Shown here piece after piece: positions 12,251 to 25,054 of a stretch of 64,000 nt of DNA. A program made the position numbers and the translations under genes. Origin of the DNA: Stromatinia cepivora (lineage: Eukaryota > Ascomycota > Leotiomycetes > Helotiales > Sclerotiniaceae); the NCBI GenBank assembly GCA_014898415.1, contig RCTD01000021.1, positions 1,116,001 to 1,180,000 of the forward strand, given 5' to 3'. Under the pieces are notes generated by a model that searched no databases, was not told the DNA's origin, and saw only the letters and a list, made by a program, of their open reading frames with translations. The first letter of the stretch is position 1. The number at the start of each line of letters is the position of its first letter.

Positions 12251-13573
12251 AATAATGTGTTGTTATACTCGATTAGGAATCGGAAATGGATATAATAAAT
12301 CGGGGGTATAATCATATAGAACAAAACTGTGTTTGCAGATATAATAATTGTGTATATATCTGGTTACAGTATTGTATATTCTGGATTAATAGTATTGTTG
12401 AGATAATAAAAGGTAGGTTTTGTTTGTATCAAAATAAACAATAGAAATGGAATTATAGGTTTTACAAATCAGATAAATTTGAAGGTTGTCGATATCGGAT
12501 ATTACTAGATGGTTATTGTAAAGCAAAAGATTATTTTGGAGTAATATATACTTGTAATTTTGGGTAATTTGTATTTTGAATGCTAATAAGTTATCTATAG
12601 TTTTATTTACTTCGATAATACAATTAACTAAATCGAATCGAGGAACGATTTTACTTAAATCGATATTAGTAATTGCTGTTTTGTTTGAATAATGCTTTTG
12701 TAAAGCTTTTCTTATGATTTCGATATCAATTTGGTTATCTTTAATAAACTATTAAAGGCGATTCTTCTTTTTGATATAATTTTGAAAGTCCAATTCGTTG
12801 ATCCAATAGATTAAGGTATCAACAAAAGGATTATCTTTTCCAGGGCGATATATAATAATGAAGTTATAATCGGTTAGAACTTCTATCCAGCAAATTTATC
12901 GAATATTGAAAGTTTTAATAATCATAAAATATTTGAGGGTCTTATAATTAATATAAACTTTGATTTTATATAATAAACCAATGAATTCTGCTCTTCAATG
13001 ATTGAAAAATCAAATGATTAATAGCATTTCCTTATTATAAACTTTGTAATTCAATTCAATAACAATTATAATCTTAAAGAAATAAATTACAGGAAATCAA
13101 TCTTTGTTATATTGTTGTAATAATATATTAGCAATTATCTTATCGGATATATTTATTTCGAATATATAAGAGAATCAGTGATTATAATATTATAAAAGTA
13201 AAGTGGAGATAAGCTTTTTCTTCAAGATATTAAATACATTTTGGTATATTTTGTTGAATACGAATTTAATATTTATTTTAATAAATTTGTTGAAAGGTTT
13301 TATTATTATATTATAATCTTTAATGAATTATCAATAAAAATTATAAAAACTAAAGAATGATTGAATCCTTTTTATTATTATTAGAAAAATCCAGTTTTCA
13401 ATTATTTCAATCTTTTCAAGATCCATTTTTATTCTTTTAGTAAAGATAATAAAGCCCAAATATTTGATATATATAATATTGAATTTGTATTTCTTGAGAT
13501 TCGCTTATAGATCAATAATTTCTAATCATTCGAGAATTAATTTGATATAAATTTGATATTCTTTTTTGTTTTC

Positions 13574-13703
13574 AGAATAGATTAGAATATTGTTGAGATA
13601 TATTATACAAAAAATATTTAAATAATCGAATAAAATATTATTTATATAATATTAATAAATTGTGAGATCATTTGTTAATCCGAATAGTACAATCTTATAT
13701 TTA
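13574..13703 (-). pseudogene. Gypsy reverse transcriptase remnant with YLNN in place of YxDD
   Basis: The minus strand reads YKIVLFGLTNDL, then YINNILFDYLNIF, then IIYLNNILIYSEN. The family pattern is FGL.NAP..F, F......Y.DD.LI.S. Both catalytic Asp codons now read Asn, each a single G-to-A change, so the enzyme would be dead. Confidence 0.85.
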
Positions 13704-16491
13704 TATAATCTATATTAGATTCAAAAAATAATATATTTTTTCGAAATAGGATTCATTTTTATATAATAAAAAATTTAACGAATATCAAATTTGATAAAGA
13801 TTTTAATATCAGAAAACCAAGAAAACATTTTATCGATTAAAAAAAAGAGATATTGATCCTTATATATCAAGAAATTCAATAATCTGAAATCTATATAGAA
13901 CTTTAAACTATTATTAGATTTCTTAATGAATAAAATAGATATAATATAAAAAGCTTAATTGAATTCAATAAAACCTTTGCTAAAATTATTTATAATATAT
14001 TCTTTAACGATTTCTAATTATTTCAAAGATATCTTGTAAAACAGATTATAATATAAAATTTATTCTTCTTTGCTTTCTAATATGATTTTATAATCATAAA
14101 ATTGATTAAAAGATAAGATATTTGATTTATACTTAAAAAAAATTCAATGATATTATCAATATTTAAATAATATTTCAAATTCTGAATCGATTTCGATTAA
14201 TACTCGATTGAATTTCTTTTGAACTTTTATATTCTTGAATTCAATTAAAATAACCAATACTCTCTCTTTCGTATATCATTCGTTTTATTAGAAATCTATT
14301 ATATCATCGAATTCTTTCAAAATAATAATAAAAAATTCAATTTATTTATCTCTTTTGTATTTTAATTGGAACCTATCGGGTTTGAGTGTATATAGATCGA
14401 AAATTTCGGACGATATACAAAAGAGGTATTCGTAAATTTATAATAATAGTGTAATTGATTGGAAAGAAAGTGAATTGAATTTGAAAGGAATCGAAACTTC
14501 TTCTTTTTCAATAAAAATCTGTATTACATTTATATTTGAAGATTCTTATTGTATATCACCAATTGCAATTGATCTGTTCAATTGTAAATCTTTTCGATTT
14601 TAATATTCTTCGAATTGATTATTTTATCAATCAATATCTTATTGAATTAATCGATTGATCTTCCGTTTATAAAAGAATGATTAAATAATAAAAAGATTAT
14701 TTGAATAAAAGATAGTATAGAATCTCTCTTTAAATCAATTCGAAACATCAATTGAAGCAATCAAGTTTCGCTCGAGTTTTTGATAATCAAAATCTATCTA
14801 AAATAACATTATAATTCTTTAATTCAATAATAAAGAAAGGGATAAAAGATTATTCACAATTATCAACCATTAAATTAAAAAATATAAAATAAATAATAAT
14901 ATAACCTTACATATCATTATACCCTTTAATTTTAATTGAAATTTTAAGCGGCATAATTTTGAGTTTAAATATAGGAAATAAACAAATAAAAAATATAGTA
15001 TTAATAAAAACGAATCTATTTATTTCAAAATCAATAAATACTCTTGATCGATAAATGTAACCATTTTTCGAAAAATTATAGAAAAGAATAAATACTTCTC
15101 CTTTTATAAATTTGATTAAATCAAGAAATTTTATATCTTATATAATATTTAGAATGAAAACAGAATCTAAACATTTAGTTTTAAATACTTTTCTTTTTCT
15201 AAACAGATATTCTATATAATTTCAATTATAGTTTTTAAATTGAAATCTTCTTTGATATCCTGATATTTTTCGAATTCTTTTATTTCTTTTTATACTATTT
15301 CAATCTCATTGAGATTATCAATACGAAGTGTCGATATATATATTGTTCTAGAAAAGGGAGAGGACAATGAATATTTGAAGTTCGAATAATTATTAAATAT
15401 AGTAAAGCTGGTATATCCAAAAGAAACATTTCAAAATGGAAATGGTTTCGGGAATATAAAGATTCCAAAATTGAAGCTATTAGAATTCCGAAAAAATTAT
15501 AAAAGATTTATAATAATTATTGATTTACGAATAACTACAAAAGCTTTTCGATTAATACAATATCGATTTCGTTTTTGTAATGAAATTTCGTTTTGATTTA
15601 TTTTAATAAATATATTTATAAATTCTTCTATAATTTTGCAATCCTTAATGAATATTATTATTATTTGCAAAAGAAAATCAGAAATCTTTTATTCGAGATT
15701 CTTGAATAAAACCTTATCATCAGTAATCTCTGTTTGGATAATAAATAATCTGAACTTCCTATACTATTCTAGGAAATTGTTATATCGAATTGTATTAAAT
15801 ATAACCCACATCTTATATTGAAAACGAATATCATTGATTTCGGCCGGGTTCTAATAAATCACTGCAAATTGTTCGATTAATTCGAATATTATAAATCAGG
15901 GTATTCATATATAAAGAGTATAACAATATACTTATACTTCTGATTCGGTTTGATCGATTATATATATATAATATTACATTTCATTCTTAAATGATATAAT
16001 ATATAGTTCGAATTGTTCTATAATTAATAATTATTATAAACTAATTTTAGATTTAATATTATTGTTAAGTTTAGTAATAAGATTTATAGATTTTGATATA
16101 TATATATTTTACTACAAATTATAATTGATATAGAAATACAATCTTGATCGATTAGATCGGCTTCTTGAGTAAAAGGACCCCTGATTATTAAATGGATTAT
16201 TATTTTTTGAAAAAAAAAGAGAATCCTCGAAGAATTCCAGATAATCAGATTATCTAATCAAAGTTTTCTTCCTTTGATTTCGGAATCTTCGGATTTGCTT
16301 GAATGAAGATCCTTGGATTTCGATTAAGAAAATAAAAAAAGTCCCAAATACTATTGTTGACCTAAATATCTATATAAATATCATTTAAAACTCAAAAGAG
16401 ATTATACTATTGTAAAACTCATTGTTACTATAGCTTTCAATTATCAATTCTCCTCTTTCAAATTTATAATCATTGTATAGAGATCTTATAA

Positions 16492-16713
16492 TTATAATAA
16501 TAATTCGAAAGAAACAATTAAACCACTAAAAACATCAATTTCATATATTAGAATCTTCTCTTTACTAGTTTTCTTTCTTCCAATAGTAACATTATCCAAT
16601 CCTATATTCATATTTTCTTCGAAGGGTTGTTGAAATAATTGAGGAGAAGAAGAGGGTTCTTTAGAATATGCTTTCGAAAATTCAAAGCGTATAAAAGAAG
16701 GAATTCGTTGCAT
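16492..16713 (-). pseudogene. Possible start of gypsy gag
   Basis: A 73-residue frame beginning MQRIPSFIRFEFSKAY starts 176 bp inside the 5' LTR, the place expected for gag. It is Ser-rich and ends at a stop. No diagnostic gag motif is visible, so the call rests on position. Confidence 0.4.
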
Positions 16714-16888
16714 TGTAAAAGTGATGATATACTTTTAAAGGGGTTTATCTTCATCGATTAAATCGGAATAGATCTTCTTCCTTTGGATATAACATTTGTA
16801 AAAATTCATCTAAAAAGGTATTATTAAAATGAAGTATTATTTGAAAGACTATTAGATAACCAAATGTTTGTAAATAAATTGTAGATAA

Positions 16889-17170
16889 TATAATATACAA
16901 AAGTTGTAATAAAGTTGAATAAATAGGATCAATTATATTCCTTAGAATCTATAATTGAAGAATTATAGCTTATAAAAAACAATTAAATATATATATACAA
17001 ATACCCATTTGTAGATTGTAGGGTTGTATATATATATGATTAGGGTTATTATTTTATTATATTAAATTGTATGATTTGTAATGCATGTGTATGGATGATC
17101 AGCTCATAAATTGATATAGGAGATAAGAGGTATCACGTGGTTAGCCTCCTGTGGTTCACGATTCGTGACA
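16889..17170 (-). repeat. 5' LTR of the gypsy element (282 bp)
   Basis: It ends CGATTCGTGACA at the sharp border with normal-composition DNA, and its last about 80 bp are the less mutated version of this LTR. Identical length to the 3' LTR and the shared AGTTG duplication define the limits. Confidence 0.93.
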
Positions 17171-17175
17171 AGTTG

Positions 17176-17857
17176 TTGAGATTTTATTGAAATCCTTGAA
17201 ATACAATCAAAATTTTCAAAATTCGAAATTCGAAATTTGAAGGGAGAACAGTTCAATATTTATTTAAATTGTTTAAAGCAGCATCAAAAGACAGGAAAAA
17301 CAGCGATATGTGGGTAAAAAATGTCTTACAATACTTACCTCATCAATCTTCGTATATTTTCTGGCAGTATGATAACCCTTAGTTCTACTACTCGAGTACC
17401 GTAAACCCTTTTAAGAAGAAGGATCAACAAGTGGGTTAGGGTTACATAATTGATGAATAATCTAACCTTAATAATATTGTGTTCATGGTTGCTCTTCATT
17501 CTTCATATTCACACTCTATATTAATATCAGAAAAAGGTCTCGCCGACGTTCCAATATCTTACCTACATATCATCTCTTCTTCAAGACAACTATATTTGAT
17601 TCAATTGATTCCCATGAGTCATACCGCGACGGCGTGTACGAGAATGGTAATGCTGACGCTGATTGTGCGACGTAAGGATGGTCAATCTTCACCATGTACT
17701 CGAATATTCCACGATGAGGAAATTCTAAATATTCTTCCACCAGCACAATGCTCAATGATCAGGTATTTATATATGCAGTAAGTCTCTCAAAAAGTTACCT
17801 TCAATTTCAATTCACAGCCATTAAATTACTCAATTTCTCTATCAATTAATTCCAAAG
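17176..17857. other. Upstream region of the hydrolase gene
   Basis: Normal base composition resumes at once after the target duplication. Frames at 17479-17781 (plus) and 17570-17755 (minus) overlap each other, have no homology I recognise, and are not called. Confidence 0.45.
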
Positions 17858-18795
17858 ATGTCTTGCCCGGATTGCTTTCGAGGAGGAGTCACCACCACAG
17901 CTCCGACTGGTACAGAAACTACCATTCACGGTCTTCCAACTTATGTTGCACAACCAGAGGATGGAGTTACGCCAAAGGGTATAGTTGTCATTATCACCGA
18001 TGCTTTTGGTTGGGATTTTGTGAACAATAGAGTGTTGGCAGATCGTTATGCTAAAGGAGGGGAATTTTTGGTTTACTGTCCCGACTTCATGAATGGTTCG
18101 TTTACCTCCAGCTTCATCTACCTCTCAAAAATAATTCTGACCTTCCCATAGGTAATTCAATGGATCCTCGCGCCATTTCCGTGTTTGATAAGATTATGGA
18201 ACCAGCGTCTTGGTTTACGACTATTTTCTACAAACCTATATATGTTTTTCAAGCAATGGCTATTGGAATTCCTTGGAAAATGAGGACCAAAATTCCCATC
18301 ACGTATCCTAAAGTCCTCTCCTTCTTCCAAGCCCTTCGATCATCCGAACCTCCTTTTCCAACCAATAATCTTAAAGTTGGTGTTGCGGGATTCTGCTGGG
18401 GAGGAAAACATACTATACTTCTTGCACAAGACCTTCCATCATCTCGCATTCAAAGGCATCATTCGCAAGCCGAGTCTTCTACTCCCGAACCATTGATAGA
18501 CTGTGCATTTACTGCCCATCCGTCTTACATTGAGGTACCGAAAGATATCGAAGCAATCACAATTCCAATAAGTGTAGCAGTTGGGGATGAAGATTCAGCT
18601 ATGAAAATTCCTCAAATCGATCAGATGAACGAAATACTCCGAGTGAAAAATGATGGAAATTATGAAGTCAATATTGTTCCAGGTGCAAAGCATGGATTTG
18701 CTAGTCGAACACATCCTGATGATAAGCATGAGATGGAATGTGCAAACAAGGCAGAAGCTCAGGCTATTGATTGGTTCAAGAGATGGTTTACTTGA
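17858..18795 (+). CDS. Dienelactone hydrolase family protein, 2 exons
   Basis: This is a probable cytosolic alpha/beta-hydrolase of 293 residues. Exon 1 (17858-18095) and exon 2 (18152-18795) join in frame across a 56-nt intron (donor GTTCGT, branch TTCTGAC, acceptor CATAG). The start MSCPDCFRGG is the usual N-terminus of fungal dienelactone hydrolase-like proteins. The nucleophile Cys lies in GFCWGG (about residue 170). The acid lies in VAVGDED, and the catalytic His in PGAKHGFASR. Substrate cannot be told from sequence; fungal relatives act on lactones or are annotated as AIM2-like. No lesion was seen, unlike most genes to its right. Confidence 0.9.
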
Positions 18796-19719
18796 CAATT
18801 ATTATTGTCTAAGGTGTTAAATTTCGAGCATATCGTACATAACGCGTCCTGTCTTTACCTTTCGCTTTACTCGCAGCGTATGATTGTGGGTTTCCCTTTT
18901 CACGGCAAGTCCTGTCGTTACATTTAAATTTCACACCCAATCCACTTAACAGTCTGTGTCTCAACTTATCATGGGGTTGTTTCTTCCTACGATGGAGGAG
19001 TACTTTATATATTCCATTACCACCAGCGACTTGAAATTATTATTGCTAGATTTTGATCGAGTTGCCATCCAATTACGATAATGAATGCAACACTCATTCA
19101 GAGCTTTGAGAGGAACGATCGTTTTGCATTTAAACCTGCTGAAGCTAGCACCAGACTACACAAGAGATGAAGTCAACCTGCTGGCATACATCAATCATCT
19201 TTTGTTCAACAAGGTGACAAGTGCCCTCTTTCGTTTGGAAAAGGTCGCCATACGATTGTTTCGTTCTAGGTGAATTGAACATTTACCAGAAGCATTTTGG
19301 AATGCCACTATCAGTTTAAGTCAAGAGTTTACTTATCGAGCTATCTAAATTGTTGTCTCGACTTTAATTGGACTTATGAAGGCAATCTTGGCCTCTTCTC
19401 AGGCGAACAGGATGTCACCATTCCTCCTCGACGAGTAGTTTCTCAACAATATCAAGTAACAACATGATCATTATCAGGCCTCAATATTGAGCGAGGGAAA
19501 TGGGGGGATAGTGGAAACAAAAGTTGAATCTGAAATTGATGTGTACTAACTGTGGGACAGGAGCTCGTTTAGTGAGTTGACAAACGCAACCATCATGACA
19601 ACCAAACCTTTGCTTATGAAATATTGAAAGGCATGTGTAAAGGTTGTAAGATGATTTGTTAAGAGCTAAATTTCGGGAAATCAGATTCTACATCATTTCC
19701 TGAATTTGAAGAACACACA
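18796..19719. other. Intergenic, no gene seen
   Basis: This lies between two converging transcription units (hydrolase plus, PKS relic minus). Only one short frame (19085-19273) without homology is present. Confidence 0.45.
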
Positions 19720-22700
19720 TCAGTTATCCGCCCAGCTTGTCTGCTTATAGACACTTTTCCTAGCAGCCAAGCCTGCCACATCCTTTATGCCCAAGTCTCC
19801 TAATATATCAAAGATCGCGACATCAGCACCTATCTTTTTCGCGAACCAATTTCGAAGTTCAATTGCAAGAAGCGAGTCCACGCCATGTTGGTGCATCGGC
19901 TTATCATCTCGAAGCTCTTCGATAGGGATTCCAACTGAGGTCGATAATCTATCCATTAAAGCTTGTGTCACTACCATTGTGGCTTCGGTCATTGATGCAG
20001 CACTCGCAATCTGTGCGGAAATATCAATTTTCGCGTTGTTGCCATTGTTGGTATTTTGGGTGTAGTCTCCTGTTATCTGGAATAAATGTTTGAAGCTGGG
20101 TAGGTATAAGAATAGTGGTAAGTCAATATTCTTAGCGGAGAGGTTAGCTGGTATTTCCAATCCAATCAGAGGCTGGCAAGACCTGCAGTCCAATATTGGA
20201 AGCGTGGGGTTGCAATAGTAATCAAGGAGGGCATAGAGTTGTGCAGTATAGATTGGAATCAAAGCTCCAGATGACTTGGCACGATTCATGAGTGACGGAT
20301 CCTCTGCCAGCATACCATCTTCTTCCATAATTCCTAGATCAATTGAGACTGCTTTCTCTCCATGTAAAATTCTGAATTGGGCTAAGGAATCCAAGGAGGT
20401 ATTTCCTGCAGCGTAACAACCTTGTGTCTCTCTGCCAACTATCCCAGAAATTGAAGACAGGCAGAGAAAGAAGTCCATGCCTTGAGGAAGTGACTGATGA
20501 AGATTCCATGACCCAAGAACTTTGGGCTCGAGGCAGTCCTTCCAGTCTTCGTATGGCACTTTCGCGAAAGTGGCGTCCTAGAAAGGCAAGAATATCAGTA
20601 TATTTTCAAGCCAGATGTACCCTGCATCGAGCTACTTACCCGCATAACTACTGCGGCTTGGATGCAGCCCTTGATGGGGGGCATGTGCTGTGAGTAAGTC
20701 TTTAAACACGTCCTGAGTGCTCTTAGATCTACAATATCGCAAGCCAGTGTCACTAAATGAACACCCTGATCTTTGAGCTCGTTTTGCAATGATTTCGAGT
20801 ACTTGTTCTTTGGCCCGCGTCGCGAAAGGACGATCATGTTTTTGGCACTACGACTTGCCATCCACTTACAGATACTCCTTCCGATACCACCAAGGCCACC
20901 TGCAATAACATAGCTTGCATCAGGGTAGAATTTGAAAGACGGCTGAACATCGAGGATAGCCTATTGTCAACGTGTTAATCCTTGCCATGACGGAGAGTTT
21001 GGTTAGGGAAACTGTAACATCATACCTCAATTTCTTTTTCTCTATCGATCTCGAGCACCAACTTGCCTCTGCTTTGGCCACTCTGCAATTGTCTAAAACC
21101 CTATTCTATTTCGGAAAGCTTGTATACTTGCAAAGGCTGCGACGTACGAATTTGGCCTTGCTCCATTTTCTGAATGAGAATTCTCAGAAGACTCTGCATG
21201 TAGTACGGCCTATCCTTCGTCATCGCAGCCATATCTACAGCTGAAAACGATACATTCCTTGCAAATGGAAGCATGGGTAGTCGCTCGGCGGATTGTATGT
21301 CTTTTTTACCAATCTCGATGAAGCGTCCGTATGGAGTAATACACTCCCATGAAGCAACAAGCCCCTCTCCAGATAGAGAGTTCAACACAATATCCACGCC
21401 TTCGCCTTTGGTCATCCGCAGAACACTTTCAGCAAAGACTGTGTCCCTGCTAGAAAATATATGGTCCTCTAAAAGACCGTAAGTCTCCATGAGAAATTCC
21501 TTCTTGCTTTGCGAACCAACAGTTGCGAAGATCTCCGCTCCAATTTCTTGGCCTATTTGAATTGCAGATTGACCAGTACCACCCGCCGCTGAATGGATAA
21601 GAAGAGTTTCTCCTTTTTGCAAACGAGCAACTTTATGTAATGAATGATACACAGTCCCAAAACTTGTCGGAAGCCCCGCAGCGAGGGCGAAAGGAATACT
21701 AAATGGAAGAATCACCGCACATTGATAGTGGCATCGAACGTAGGTTCTGCAGGTATCTGAGTAAGCAACTAATACTCTGTCGCCGATTTTGAAGTGACCT
21801 TTGGCATCATCACCAACCCGAGATACGATTCCGGCACATTCTGTTCCTATTTGGGTCCCATCACCCAATCGACCGAGAGCCGTTAGGAGGTTCATAAAGT
21901 TCAAGCCAATGGCACGAGTCTGAACCTCAATATATTGCTTTTGCAATGGTTCTCCTGCTGATTTGTCATGGATAAGCCGTAGAGACTCCAATAGGCCAGG
22001 AGTTCCAGCACTAATACGCAGTGGCGGACCTTGATCAAGTTGAAATACTCTCAGCTCAGTATGGGAGGTTTGAATTGAAATGTGACGATCCAATGGTCGC
22101 TCTTCGACAATCCTTTTGATTTGTAGGAGCCTGTCAACTTCTTTATATTCTGGCTCGAAAGAATGAGACGCGGCGTGTTTGAAGTGGTTGATAGGACTTG
22201 GTAGATGTGTTTTACGCACCTCGGAAGGTTATGCGTCTTATTAGCTTCTGAGATCTCCAATTCGAGTGTAACAAAGACGAGTGCTGTATCTTCTGCGCGG
22301 AGAACTCTTGAGAGACCGTCTACTATTCCGAGATTCGGTCCACCATGGCTCCCTACTGAGCCTTTAACCCATAATAGCTTGACCTTCGACCCGATCAACA
22401 GTTGGAATGCTTTGTATTCGTCAAGTGTAAAATTCCAAATCGCGGACTCGTCGACCTCCAGCAAAGATATACATGACTTCCCGCGTAAGGCATCAATTTT
22501 ACTTGCTTCGGAAAGAGTCACTATTTCACAGCCAAGATATCCATTCTCCAAGTAGTGTGCCTGAAGCATATGAGACATCTCTAGCTGCAGGAGGGAAGTT
22601 TCCCGAATCATTATTATCGGTGCGTCATTAGTATGCATTTCTGTCGATGTTGTATGCTCATTTGTATCCACAGCGGTGAAAGTCATGATGCTCGATTCCT

Positions 22701-22838
22701 GGCAGGACTCGTCCTGATAATCAGTGAACGTTATGTCGACCTGTAAAAATTCGTTCCGTGTGCATAGATCGTTCCACCCGGCTTCCGTGACGAGTGGCCC
22801 TGTTTCTCGTCCATCAGTGCCATCTGATCAAGGGTTAG
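19720..22838 (-). pseudogene. Highly reducing polyketide synthase, 3' half only (MT end, ER, KR, ACP), broken
   Basis: Reading on the minus strand, the end of the methyltransferase-like region begins at about 22838 (GRETGPLVTEAGWNDL). Next come a linker with LRAEDTALVFVTLELE and an enoyl reductase (about 22.1-21.1 kb; GLNFMNLLTALG, LLIHSAAGGTGQSAIQIG). A ketoreductase follows (20960-20577; VIAGGLGGIGRSICKW), then an acyl carrier domain with the phosphopantetheine Ser in HGVDSLLAIELRNWF, and a stop at 19720. Two clean introns are seen: 21025-20961 and 20639-20578. Lesions: ketosynthase, acyltransferase and dehydratase domains are absent, the frame changes near 22.2 kb, and TAG at 21103-21101 follows SEIE where the family has a coding residue before GFRQLQSG. 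The 5' end meets a truncated MFS gene. Confidence 0.88.
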
Positions 22839-22889
22839 TAAACAATACCAATATATCATATTCATGCATTAGACATCATGATCTATACA

Positions 22890-24468
22890 GCCAGAAGCTA
22901 GTTCAATCCGTCGCACTTATCCTCTTCATTGTTCTCTCAGCGGCATGCGGTGTGGTATAGACAATTATATAGTTGTATCCATAAACTAGCCTTGCTTCTT
23001 GTTGTTGGTTCTGCTAACGGAGCTTCGATAGAATTATTCTTCGAGCTTTCCAAGGAATAGGAGGCGCGGGTCTCTATGCGGTACCTACAATAATGTGCTT
23101 CGAGCTATCTCCACCTCAGCAGCGTGCTAAATATATGAGTGTTATGTCAGCAGTTTTTGCGATGTCATATGTACTTGGCCCTCTTCTTAGAGGTTTGATA
23201 AACATCACAACAACTTGGAGATGGGTCTTCTTATTGAAGTGTGATTTTAACCCCAACCTTCTTCACCCACAGAGGAGACAAACCTGACAAACTTTTATTG
23301 CGGTGTTCCTGCGGGTATTGTGTCTCTAATACTCCTGCTGCTAGCATTGCCATCGGACTTTCCATATCAAGGAGATCATCCAAACAATCCTTGGAAGGGC
23401 AAGCATATCGCGGCAAGAAAGTCCCTGGAGAAGATTGATTTCCTGGGAGCAGATCTCCTACTTCTGGCCTCAGTTCTGCTAATAGTCGCCATCAACGAAG
23501 CAGGTATTGGTCACTTTTTATGGTCGAATCCATTGGTGATAGCATTTCTCGTTCTTTCCGCAGGGTTGTGGTCGGGGTTCTTCAGCTGGGAATTTTACAC
23601 CTCAGAGAATGATAAGTTGCAGCAGCGCCCGCTTTTACGTTGGCAACTTCTCAGCGACCGTGTGTTCATTAGTATGCTCAGGTAAGTCTTCGGCACTATC
23701 GAACTGAAACATTATTCTTTCTGACAACTTCCTTTACATCAGCAATTCTTTCACTATTGGTACAGTTTACACGATATCAGTGGTACAAATACCGCAGAGG
23801 GTTCAGACCTTGGCTGGCCTTTCTCCATTGCAAGCTGGATACCGAATTCTTCCTCTCGTCTTGGCCTCTCCGTTGGGTTCTTTAACTTCGTCCTTAATAC
23901 ATAAGAGGACAAAAGTTAATTCTCTAATCGTTCTTCTTGTCGCTGCTGGTTTGCAAATTGTGGGGTCAAGTCTCATCTCTATACTCCCAGTCGACGCGGA
24001 CGGCTTGGCTGGGGTCATCCCACCCGCACAATATGGATATGAGGTGCTCTTGGGCTTTGGCCTTGGTGCAAGTATAAGCACACTATTTTTGAATGTGCAG
24101 CCAAATATTGAGCGGCGATATATAAGTATGTTCTCCAGCTTATCAGGCTATCGTATCGTTTCGAACTAGACTGACGTTATGTAGCTGTGGCCCTTGGAGC
24201 AATAAATCAATGGCGAAGTTTAGGAGGAGCCATTTCATTGGCAGTTGTTACAAGTGTGATGAACGAATCTATCAATTCCAAACTATCAGGGTACCTTTCG
24301 TCTGAGCAACTTTATCGTGTGCTCCAATCTTCCGCCACCATCCCGGAGCTTCCCGAATCGCTACAAGGTGTGACAAGATCACAATTCGGCAGAGCGTACA
24401 ATGAACAGATGAATATCGTGATGGTATTATCAATTTTTGGCTACTCTGTTGAGGTGGAAGAAACATAA
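22890..24468 (+). pseudogene. MFS drug-efflux transporter (14-TM type) lacking its N-terminus
   Basis: Homology starts abruptly at about 22900 with VALILFIVLSAACGV (around TM2). After a short gap it continues as RAFQGIGGAGLYAVPTIM, then TTWRWVFLL, GVPAGIVSLILLLLALPS, FLGADLLLLASVLL, LAGLSPLQAGYRILPLVLAS, and VALGAINQWRSLGGAISLAV. The clear later exons are ..23681, 23743-24125 and 24185-24468, with clean GT..AG introns between. The segments around 22960-23020 and 23250-23290 do not join in one frame with good splice sites, so frameshifts are likely. The first about 70 residues (TM1 and the start of TM2) are missing, replaced by the PKS remnant on the other strand. The last TM helix also looks degenerate. 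Such pumps often sit in secondary-metabolite clusters. Confidence 0.8.
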
Positions 24469-25054
24469 CGCAACTGGGTGAGAACAGGTAGCCAATTCAT
24501 GCAGCATATCCTAATATATGGCCGTTGACTGACTCTATCGAGCTTTAAATACTGTCAATTGCGGTTTGCGCCGGAATTAATTATTGCGTACGATAGCGTA
24601 GGAAATTCAAGGGGATAGCTTACGCCGAAATGTAGCTTTTGGCTCTTGGTCCTTCCTGTATCTTTTTTCTCATTAGAACGCGACACATACTTGGTTGATC
24701 GGATATTCGTAAATTTGATTGGTAATTGGTGATAGCTTCAGAAACGGTATGGGGATATATTATTAATTGCCGAATATCATTGAGCTTATGAACTAAGCTT
24801 GGAGCTGTCACTGGCAGTTCTGTTTGGCGATGTTTATAATGTCTTTTTTTGGGGGGGGGGGGGTTGGAGTGTGTAGTATGAGTAAAGGCAGTATTTTGCA
24901 ATCCCAAGCCCTCCAACAGCTCAGGTCCTGTAAGCTTAACCACGTCTTGTTTCTGCAGCTCCAACGTGATGTTCACCGTGGCTTACGAGTCGGAGGAACC
25001 TTTCCGAATTCAAGGAGACCCCGTTCCCTCGCCATTAAAGCGCATTCTTCCCCC
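24469..25054. other. Non-coding gap with a 13-G homopolymer
   Basis: This separates the two MFS relics. It contains T7 followed by G13 at 24844-24863. A minus-strand frame at 24620-24976 has no homology I recognise. Confidence 0.45.

Larger units (their letters stand above)
10126..17175 (-). mobile_element. Complete RIP-degraded Ty3/gypsy LTR retrotransposon with target duplication
   Basis: Two 282-bp LTRs (10131-10412 and 16889-17170) in the same orientation bound a 7,040-bp element. The 5-bp direct repeat AGTTG lies at 10126-10130 and 17171-17175. The coding strand is minus: gag-like remains near 16.7 kb, reverse transcriptase near 13.6 kb, integrase at 12.3-11.3 kb. A purine tract for plus-strand priming (minus strand of 10413-10426) abuts the left, 3' LTR. 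The interior is extremely AT-rich with stops in all frames. Differences between the LTRs are mostly C/T and G/A, as RIP produces. A clear primer-binding site was not found. Confidence 0.92.

Noticed and set aside
10131..17170. Telomeric repeats (single GGGTTA-like words in the LTRs)
   Set aside because: Only isolated TTAGGG words occur, not arrays, so they do not indicate a telomere.
17479..17781. Possible small gene next to the gypsy element
   Set aside because: An overlapping frame of similar length exists on the other strand and neither resembles a known protein.
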